Part shown: one piece after another, positions 55,296-64,000 of the stretch
Numbering within the stretch: the first letter of the stretch is position 1
Layout: every line of letters begins with the position of its first letter
NCBI RefSeq assembly: GCF_042453785.1
Contig: NC_091669.1
Location: 34,613,001-34,677,000 of the forward strand
Length of the DNA: 64,000 bases
Origin: Malus domestica
Taxonomy: Eukaryota; Streptophyta; Magnoliopsida; Rosales; Rosaceae
Reading direction: 5' to 3'
Position numbers and translations under genes: made by a program
Notes under the pieces: model-generated
The model's input: the letters and a program-made list of their open reading frames with translations, nothing else
Told to the model about the DNA's origin: nothing
Database searches by the model: none

Positions 55296-56018
55296 TGTTA
55301 TCAGCACGAGAAGCTCTCATGTCAGTGGAAAGCACAACGCCATAAATCCGGAGAAACATTACCTACCTCCCACCTCTGCTAGCCAAAAATCTCACAGAAT
55401 AAAAGGTATGTCCATTTTCTGTATCTCCCACCGCTCCAGAAGCGCCCCACCGAATTCCGGTGAGAATTGAAATTTACAACGACCTGTAGTCGTCACGAGA
55501 TAAGAAAACTCGTACTTGAGAATTGGTTTCCAGAGATCCAGAAGAATCTCATCAGACTTGGAAACCCAGATCGCGTCGTTTTCGACAGATCTCGAGAACT
55601 CCCATGAATACTCGGTTGTCTGAGATGGTGATGGCAAGACTGACTCCACACAGGCCTCCCTCTCTTGTACCTCCATCAACCTCGCTGTCATCTATGTTCC
55701 TGTATGGAAGTTCTTGCTTCACGATGCCATGTTCTCTAGGCCATGCAAGAAAAATTGAAGAAAACACGGGGATGGGAAATGGTATATCTTATCTGGCCTC
55801 TCCCATGAAAAAAGTAACGGTCTGTGGGTTTTTGCAGAGAAAAAAAGGCAAAAGCAATGAAATGGTGCATTAGCACCTTTTGAAAAGCATAAGACAAAAT
55901 AATAAAATAAAAGGAAAAATGATGGTGTGTCAGACACCATGTGGAAACTAAGAAAAAAAAACCAAAAGGGTGAAGACTTTTTGGATGGTGTCGTACCATA
56001 TGAAAAGAAAGAAGAAAA
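55296..56018 (+). mobile_element. Internal fragment of the copia-like element, interrupted at 56019 (fossil)
   Basis: Sequence following the LTR has no recognisable gag domain. It is cut by the large LTR element starting at 56019, so the rest, if any, lies beyond the window. Confidence 0.5.
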
Positions 56019-58324
56019 TGAAACACCCCAACCCTCTTTTATATTTTAAAATTGTTTTAAAGCCTTAATTGGTGAGCCAAAGGGGACCCACCCCTGATTT
56101 CTGTCCCCAGCCTCCCATTTCTCTCTTCCTTCTTCTTCGTCTCTCTCCCCCGTAACTCTCCCTTAGCTCTCTCATTCTCAGCTCTCCCGTTTCTCTCTCC
56201 CTCAACCTCTCGCATCTCTCTCTTCCCCTGGACTCACTAGGACCAAGTCACCATCGAAGAGAGGCTCGCAACGAACCCCGGACCCTACCCTGCAAGTTCG
56301 ACGACACGGAGTAAGCTCCGGCGAGCACCGCCCATTTCGAGGCCATTTTCGGCCAAACCACTGCGAGTTGGCCGGCGTGCAAGGTATCAATCTCTTCGTC
56401 TCGTCGAGTAGTACAACTTTCCTTTTTGTTTCACTCAATTTCGTTGAGTATTGAAGAGGTTATACTCATTTGAAATCTTACCCAGTTTCCGGCGAGTCCG
56501 ACGGCTTTCGAGGCATTTTCCGGCCAAACCACGGTGAGTTAGACGTTGTGTGAGGTACCATTCTCTTCGTCTCTTCGAGGGCTAAAACTTTCATTTTTGT
56601 CTCGCTTGATTTCGTTGAGTAGTGACAAAGTTATGGCCGTTTAAAGTTAGGTGGTTTTCCGGCCGAATTTCCGGCCTTCTCTTTCAACAAACCCAGGCCA
56701 TCCGGCCTTTCCCTTCCCCCTTGGGCCAATTTGGAACAGGGCCTTCGGCCCGTGAGCAGCAACCCAGAAAACCCTAGGCTTTTAAGCCCTTGGGCTTTCC
56801 AAGTCAGGGCCCTAAGCCCTTTTTCTTTTAAAAACCCATTCCCTTTAGAACCCAAAACCCAACCCTTTTGGTTATTAGGCCTTTGGGCCGTGTGTGTATG
56901 GGCTGTGTGTGTGCAGCCTGTGTGTGTGTGTGTGTTTGTTTGTGGTGTGTGTGTGTGTTTGGGGTTTAAGCCCAAACTACCCATTTTCACCCTAAACCCT
57001 TTATAACCCAAACCCTTTTAATCTTAGAACCCTAAAACCAAAACCCAATATATCCTAATCCTATTTAAACCTAAACCCTAATCCAGATCCAAACCCGATA
57101 GACATAATTTGACCGTTGACCCCCGGTCAACGTTGACTTTAGGGTTGACTTTTCAGGTTTTCGTCCGGGACTCTTCTTAGGGTACTTCGACGTTCTGAAT
57201 CCGTTTCCAATGTCCGTTTTCCCAAATTCAATTTCTATTATATAGTTTTATTTATTGGACTCTTTAATGTGCTTAGGGGCAATTATTGTGACGTTTCCGT
57301 TTTCGCTAGTGGCGCAGCTTTTGACAACTAAGTACTGTGAGTGGACCCCTTCTAAAATGCATGTTTTATAGTAGAAATGCATACATGAAAAGCATGATTT
57401 GATGATTACATTTTATGAAACGTTTTGTGAGATAACATGCTTACTAAGGCTACTTTGAATTATTACTATTTTTCCTATAACCCGTGTTCTTATAGAATAT
57501 CTGATGGATGACGATATGATATTTAGAACATGTTTCGAACACCTCTTTATAGTATAGATGATGGATGACTTTATACTATGAAGTTGTTTTTCAATATATA
57601 TATATATGTTCAATGGTTTTGTACTTACCTAGTGGTCATTTCCACTACGGGACGTAGGGATAGATTCCGGTCCGTCCCGGGCGACGGTTTGATGTTGGCA
57701 TAGGGCCTGGAGTGTGTTTCCTCTGGCTATTTAGCACAGGGACGGGGAGCCGGCATGGGGCCTGAAGTGTATTTTCCTCTGACTGTCTGCTCAGAGACGG
57801 GGAGCCGGCATGGGGCCTGGGGGTTATCGGAAAATTCACTAGTGATTATTATATATGAGTTATGATTTGAGATACTGCACATCATGCTAGGTTTCAGAAA
57901 ACCTACGTTCATCATTATATATTTGTTTTCATAAACCTGGGGGTTAGTATATTGATAATTGTTTTATTATATATATATATCAACTTGGTCCACTCATGTT
58001 TGTTTTGCGCCCCCTTCAGGATTTAGGATCGAGGCGTACAATCCCGACAATCAAGGCACTTCCGCATCGGCATCTTCGAGTCCTCTTGGTGTGGGACTCA
58101 TTCTTTTAGTCATTCCATTTTATATCATTCTTTTAGTGTTCTAGTTAGTTGTATGCTTTGAACACGTTCCTTAAATACATATTCCTTATTCTTTTACATT
58201 TATAAGTTTTATCTATCCTTTATTTTCAGCAATTGCACTCAATAAATGGCTTTCGTCACCCTCGGGTGTCGGCCAGCACGTGACCATCCTGATATCCCGA
58301 GGATATCGGGATCGGGGCGTGTCA
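56019..58324 (+). repeat. Left LTR (2306 bp)
   Basis: Contains a C/T-rich leader, a TG microsatellite (56888-56965), telomere-like but degenerate CCCTAAA stretches (56990-57080) and two near copies of GACGGGGAGCCGGCATGGGGC (57740-57815, shown here by its core). No gene is supported inside. Confidence 0.92.
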
Positions 58325-58400
58325 GATTGGTATCAGAGCGTGGTTTGTTCAGAGCATACTTAGGATCTTCTCTTACTAAAGTAGTGTGTCGGTTTTGACG

Positions 58401-58859
58401 TCATTTGGATGTCAGGACTTCTGCATTTTGTGTTATTCGGCAGTTATGCGAATCTTTCTCTGTTTGAATTGTCACCTTCGGGTTGATATACAAGAATTTG
58501 TGTCGGGATTGTGCCTCATCGGTGACGTGTTTGAATTGTTGGACGACTTTCAGCATCGGATCGATACTTTGTGAAGTGCATTCTCTGTGAATGACAGGCA
58601 TAGTCGGTGTTACTTGGAAGCGGCGTGTTTTAGAAATCTCGGTTTGAGGAAGTCTAGTCAAGGCCAGCTGTAGATCTGAAATGGTGATGCCACTCTGCAA
58701 CATGCGTTCCCTAGGAATTGCGGGCGGAGTCGGCTCTACATCGAAATCTTGGGAAACGGAAAAATCTTGGTGGTACAAATTGGTTAAGACCAACTGGAGA
58801 TCCGAAGTGATGATATCACTCTGCAACATGCGTTCCCTAGGAATGGTGGGCAGAGTCAT
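58401..58859 (-). other. Antisense open frame built on a 126-bp tandem repeat
   Basis: Units begin at about 58583, 58692 and 58818 with CTCTGCAACATGCGTTCCCT in the last two (126 bp apart). On the minus strand they encode a 42-residue repeat (IPRERMLQS.I..SDLQL.LT), in frame across 152 codons. No known domain. It may simply reflect a tandem repeat whose length is a multiple of three. Confidence 0.4.
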
Positions 58860-58924
58860 ATCTCTTGGAAATTGCTTGAAATATTCGAAGTGCGTGCTAA
58901 AGAAGCGAGTAAGTGCTAGTGGTG

Positions 58925-61804
58925 ACGACGGTTAGTAAGTGGTAATTAGTGGGAGCAAATCAATGTTCTCGGACTCATTACCACCGAAGAAATTTGGGTG
59001 AATCTTTATAACAATTCTCGGCGATTGTTCTATCGATTACCTTCTTGTTTACTCAATGACGAAGACAAGTTCACGAACCTTTGATCGTTAACTTCACATC
59101 AAATCCTTTCAGAATTGACTTCGTCTAGAGATTAAATTTTTCTTGGGAAACTTTTCGGTAGCAGACGCTATTCTCACCAAAATCCAAAAGAAGTGGCGAT
59201 TCTTGTTGTTGCTGTAGTTTGACTGAGATGATGAAAATCCAGATTTGTTTGGATAAACAAATTCCTTGAATTTCACCTGGGTCTGGTACTCGGTGGTAAA
59301 ATGCTAATTGTCCACGTACTTTTTGGTATTGGTGGACTTAACATATTGCTTGTAGCCTAAATGTTCAGTCTTGTAATTTTCATTGTAATGGCTTGAGACT
59401 CTACCATGTTTATCATTGTACGAAGATCGAACTTTACTCTAAACTTCTCTGGACTCATTGAGCTTTGGTTTGCTCAAGGGCATCACTTTAAGGTAGCCAA
59501 TCGTGTCACTGCATGCATACGCAGACTACTTTGTATCTTTCTTCTTCGTCATTCTGTTGATTCAGAGGTTCTATGTTTAATTTTTGAACTTTGAAACAGC
59601 TCTCACAAAGTATTGTGAATTTCGAAATGTCTTTGGCCTCGTAAAATCTTATTAACAGTTCTTAACTATTCTTGAGATTAGACCTATTTCCTTTTTGGCT
59701 AAGAAACCAGTTGACCATACTGTGATGATTTGCAAAATAATCATAAACAGTGATTTCTATTTCTGCATCTTTATCTTCCTTCGCTTGTTTGTCTCTCAAT
59801 GTGAAACTGGATCATGCCGGAACATTAAAAAAAAAAAAAAAAAAAAAAAAAACGTTTGTTCTCGGCATGGTTCCTGGTTCAAATTTTGCTATCTTGTACT
59901 CTAGATTTTAATGGACTTGTTTTGGCCCTCAAATTCTTAAGTGTTCTTTTAGCCTTCTTGATATGGTTTCTCGCTCAATCAGTGAGGAATTCACGATCGA
60001 TCGATTCGGCGGAAGTGTGCGCCCAATTCTTATCGTTTTGGACAGGAATGTTGAGAGCATAATATTTTGACAAGCTTACCAGACTTGCTAGAAAGGGTTC
60101 CTTGTGGGTGTGAAGTTTGAGTCGTCTTTTGGTAAGAGACCGGTGAAAGATTATGGTGCAGATGAGTAGCAGATTGCATCACTATCTTCACGCTAATTGA
60201 ATGGTTACCATTCATTATCCTACTGCAATTCATCGCCATCATATCGTACTCTGGTAGATCTTTTCAATGATGTGATGTGTTCGCCTCAATGCACCTCAGC
60301 GTAGCTTTCCACTACCTCGCATTAGGATCTTTCGGTTCGAGAGCACGTGGGCATGAGGTTTAAGCGGTCTTTTAGTAAGAGTTGGTTGAAGGTTTTAGTA
60401 CATAAGGTCAGCATATTGTATCACCATCTTACTAGAATTCATGGGCATCACATCGGTTATTTTCAACGATATGTGTTCGTCTCAACGCATATTTCGACTG
60501 CTTCACTTCTGAACCTTATTGTGGTGAGTACGTGGTTGTTAAAACAATTCTAGTAGATCTGTTTGGGGCATTATGAGATGGAACTTCAGCACGATCGAGG
60601 CGACAATTGGACAATCTTTACACTTCTCTCGAAAGGTGTGTACTATTTTGTTTTTAGGTTGACCATTTGCGAGTCGTTCTTCTTTCCATCAACTTTGGCC
60701 TTGTTTGACTTGAAATCTGCAACTAAGCAAAAATGGAGAGGTGGATTGAGCACTACAACAGTTCCTAAGAGATAATGCGTGTTGAGGAAGATGACTTCTC
60801 GTTTTCTGCTTGCTTGGTTCGAGCTTTTGGGTTTACTACTAACATGGTAGCCACTTCTCTTGAATCCCAAGGTACAGTTTTCAAATGGGTTACTTATTGG
60901 CAAAATTCTGGAGTAGTTGGTCACATTTGGAAGAACTGAGGAGGATAGGATGCTTGGTGCTGGATAAAGTTTTACGACGACAGTTCTTATTTTGTTCGGT
61001 TTGAGTATGGCACTTTTGCGACATGGTACGAGAGTTTCTACATGCAACACTGGTTAGCAGAGGAGTATTGTGAATTGGTATTTGGAGGATCCAACGTACG
61101 ATATGTGAAATTGTACACCATTTGAGAAATTACTGCTTGCTTATCGAGACAACAAATGTGTGATCGATATCACGGGCGGCCGACCGGTATATCGGTAGCT
61201 TATTTGTTGGGTTCGTTAGGCAAGTGGGCAAAAGATTCGTCTACAGCAGCTGATGCAGATTCAGAATTTGTATTTCTTGGGACTCGACCTAAAGGCACAT
61301 CTATTCTCGGAATATATGACATTTCGAATTCTTGGGCGAGACCCACTCTCATTTTTCAGTTTTGGTTTTCAATATAAGTATTTTAACTTCATTTACTCTA
61401 GTTAATTGTTTTGACGTTACAAATGTTTTTGGAAAAGTATTTATGTTTTCATTTTTAAGTTGATTCGAGTTTTTGAACTATATGTTAGTACATATCTATT
61501 TTGACGTTATCTGGCCTTAAGCTATTTTGTGTTTTCAACTTTATATTTTATTAAAGTATGTGTTCTATTTTTTACACTGATGGAAAAAAAAAGAAAGAGT
61601 TTGAGCTTGGAGGCACGAAAGATGGAATCATTGCAGCCGATCGCGACGGCGTGGCATTTTCCCTTTTGTGAAACCGTTCTTACCTGATCTCTTCGTTACA
61701 TATATATATATATATATATTATTCTTCTTCCTATTTTCAAGTATTTTCGGTGTAGTATGTTGTTTTAAATTTCGAGGACGAAATTTTTTACAAGGGTGGT
61801 AGAT
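58925..61804 (+). other. Interior of the large LTR element, no recognised protein
   Basis: Only short frames occur. It includes a poly(A) run of about 26 (59827-59853), a (TA)n microsatellite near 61700-61719 and, at about 59894-59940, a segment resembling 45692-45738 in the LARD-like element. Nothing in it can be assigned to gag, protease, RT, RNase H or integrase. Confidence 0.55.
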
Positions 61805-64000
61805 TGAAACACCCCAACCCTCTTTTATATTTTAAAATTGTTTTAAAGCCTTAATTGGTGAGCCAAAGGGGACCCACCCCTGATTTCTGTCCCCAGCCTC
61901 CCATTTCTCTCTTCCTTCTTCTTCGTCTCTCTCCCTCGTAACTCTCCCTTAGCTCTCTCATTCTCAGCTCTCCCGTTTCTCTCTCCCTCAACCTCTCGCA
62001 TCTCTCTCTTCCCCTGGACTCACTAGGACCAAGTCACCATCGAAGAGAGGCTCGCAACGAACCCCGGACCCTACCCTGCAAGTTCGACGACACGGAGTAA
62101 GCTCCGGCGAGCACCGCCCCTTTCGAGGCCATTTTCGGCCAAACCACGGCGAGTTGGCCGGCGTGCAAGGTATCAATCTCTTCGTCTCGTCGAGTAGTAC
62201 AACTTTCCTTTTTGTTTCACTCAATTTCGTTGAGTATTGAAGAGGTTATACTCATTTGAAATCTTACCCAGTTTCCGGCGAGTCCGACGGCTTTCGAGGC
62301 ATTTTCCGGCCAAACCACGGTGAGTTAGACGTTGTGTGAGGTACCATTCTCTTCGTCTCTTCGAGGGCTAAAACTTTCATTTTTGTCTCGCTTGATTTCG
62401 TTGAGTAGTGACAAAGTTATGGCCGTTTAAAGTTAGGTGGTTTTCCGGCCGAATTTCCGGCCTTCTCTTTCAACAAACCCAGGCCATCCGGCCTTTCCCT
62501 TCCCCCTTGGGCCAATTTGGAACAGGGCCTTCGGCCCGTGAGCAGCAACCCAGAAAACCCTAGGCTTTTAAGCCCTTGGGCTTTCCAAGTCAGGGCCCTA
62601 AGCCCTTTTTCTTTTAAAAACCCATTCCCTTTAGAACCTAAAACCCAACCCTTTTGGTTATTAGGCCTTTGGGCCGTGTGTGTATGGGCTGTGTGTGTGC
62701 AGCCCGTGTGTGTGTGTGTGTTTGTTTGTGGTGTGTGTGTGTGTTTGGGGTTTAAGCCCAAACTACCCATTTTCACCCTAAACCCTTTATAACCCAAACC
62801 CTTTTAATCTTAGAACCCTAAAACCAAAACCCAATATATCCTAATCCTATTTAAACCTAAACCCTAATCCAGATCCAAACCCGATAGACATAATTTGACC
62901 GTTGACCCCCGGTCAACGTTGACTTTAGGGTTGACTTTTCAGGTTTTCGTCCGGGACTCTTCTTAGGGTACTTCGACGTTCTGAATCCGTTTCCAATGTC
63001 CGTTTTCCCAAATTCAATTTCTATTATATAGTTTTATTTATTGGACTCTTTAATGTGCTTAGGGGCAATTATTGTGACGTTTCCGTCTTCGCTAGTGGCG
63101 CAGCTTTTGACAACTAAGTACTGTGAGTGGACCCCTTCTAAAATGCATGTTTTATAGTAGAAATGCATACATGAAAAGCATGATTTGATGATTACATTTT
63201 ATGAAACGTTTTGTGAGATAACATGCTTACTAAGGCTACTTTGAATTATTACTATTTTTCCTATAACCCGTGTTCTTATAGAATATCTGATGGATGACGA
63301 TATGATATTTAGAACATGTTTCGAACACCTCTTTATAGTATAGATGATGGATGACTTTATACTATGAAGTTGTTTTTCAATATATATATATATGTTCAAT
63401 GGTTTTGTACTTACCTAGTGGTCATTTCCGCTACGGGACGTAGGGATAGATTCCGGTCCGTCCCGGGCGACGGTTTGATGTTGGCATAGGGCCTGGAGTG
63501 TGTTTCCTCTGGCTATTTAGCACAGGGACGGGGAGCCGGCATGGGGCCTGAAGTGTATTTTCCTCTGACTGTCTGCTCAGAGACGGGGAGCCGGCATGGG
63601 GCCTGGGGGTTATCGGAAAATTCACTAGTGATTATTATATATGAGTTATGATTTGAGATACTGCACATCATGCTAGGTTTCAGAAAACCTACGTTCATCA
63701 TTATATATTTGTTTTCATAAACCTGGGGGTTAGTATATTGATAATTGTTTTATTATATATATATATCAACTTGGTCCACTCATGTTTGTTTTGCGCCCCC
63801 TTCAGGATTTAGGATCGAGGCGTACAATCCCGACAATCAAGGCACTTCCGCATCGGCATCTTCGAGTCCTCTTGGTGTGGGACTCATTCTTTTAGTCATT
63901 CCATTTTATATCATTCTTTTAGTGTTCTAGTTAGTTGTATGCTCTGAACACGTTCCTTAAATACATATTCCTTATTCTTTTACATTTATAAGTTTTATCT
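61805..64000 (+). repeat. Right LTR, cut by the window edge
   Basis: Collinear with the left LTR at a constant offset of 5786 bp and more than 99% identical. About 110 bp are missing beyond position 64000. Confidence 0.92.

Larger units (their letters stand above)
56019..64000 (+). mobile_element. Large LTR retrotransposon, Ty3/gypsy Tekay/Del-like, without recognisable gag-pol (fossil)
   Basis: The left LTR is 56019-58324 (about 2306 bp, TGAAACACCCC..GTGTCA). A tRNA-iMet-type site TGGTATCAGAGC follows at 58329. The interior 58325-61804 ends in TTCGAGGACGAAATTTTTTA and a polypurine-like AAGGGTGGTAGA, a 3' end characteristic of Tekay/Del chromoviruses. The right LTR starts at 61805 and leaves the window at 64000. 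I count about eight differences across the ~2.2 kb of LTR shared by both copies (under 0.5%), so insertion was recent, probably within a few hundred thousand years. The 3.5-kb interior is too short for gag-pol, and I recognise no domain, so it looks like a non-autonomous derivative. The left flank GAAAA may be one half of the target duplication. Confidence 0.9.

Noticed and set aside
55523-55873. 116-codon frame after the copia-like LTR
   Set aside because: No gag-like motif and no conserved composition; not enough to call a protein.
56631-57011. 126-codon frame with THTH/AHTHTAQ repeats, also at 62417-62797
   Set aside because: It lies in both LTRs and is created by the TG microsatellite; no homology to a protein.
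56990-57080. Telomere-like CCCTAAA stretches
   Set aside because: Degenerate, within an LTR and repeated in the other LTR; not an interstitial telomere.
60643-61050. 135-codon minus-strand frame in the gypsy-type interior
   Set aside because: No domain recognised; length compatible with chance in 3.5 kb.

Overview
This is eukaryotic plant nuclear DNA. Genes are split by GT-AG introns, spacers are AT-rich, and the proteins are plant-specific (GUN1, a D27-family protein, P-class PPRs, an mTERF). The retroelement types (RTE LINEs, non-autonomous LTR elements with GTAGCC..GGTGAACCACG ends) suggest a woody rosid; a Rosaceae genome such as apple or pear is my inference, not something the sequence proves.

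Layout. 1-649: 3' end and LTR of a Ty1/copia element. 650-1705: MITE-like repeat and a LINE RNase H fragment. 2851-8480 (-): MULE-derived SWIM zinc-finger gene, five coding exons plus a 5'UTR exon. 9692-11470 (-): mTERF-family gene of the MTEF18/SHOT1 type, sharing a 268-bp spacer with 11739-12947 (+), an NYN-nuclease-like C2H2 protein. 14913-16706 (-): six-exon D27-like gene that no single reading frame reveals. 17380-19243 (+): PPR gene like At4g02820. 19905-20376 (-) and 20637-22753 (+): 5'-truncated pieces of POP1 and of phosphoacetylglucosamine mutase. 23142-24229 (-): bS21-type ribosomal protein. 25375-29512: LTR element bounded by ATTGG duplications, carrying pieces of two host genes and several tandem arrays. 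30253-49592 (+): a 27-exon NOMO gene whose introns hold two LINE inserts, a MITE and a ~5.9-kb nest of transposons. 51001-54520 (-): GUN1. 54906-56018: copia-like LTR and fragment. 56019-64000: LTR element with near-identical ~2.3-kb LTRs; its right LTR runs off the window.

The genes do not form an operon-like unit. Six of the eight intact protein genes (mTERF, NYN-C2H2, D27-like, PPR, bS21, GUN1) look plastid- or mitochondrion-targeted; the others are an ER-membrane protein (NOMO) and a probable nuclear factor (SWIM).

I joined the exons by hand from splice signals and reading phase; every junction given keeps the frame. Family names come from remembered homologues, not from a search. I found no convincing tRNA, rRNA or CRISPR array. 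I did not find a clear new biological system. The best leads are the host-gene-capturing LTR element with its higher-order TATA array and the nested repeat structure in NOMO intron 22.
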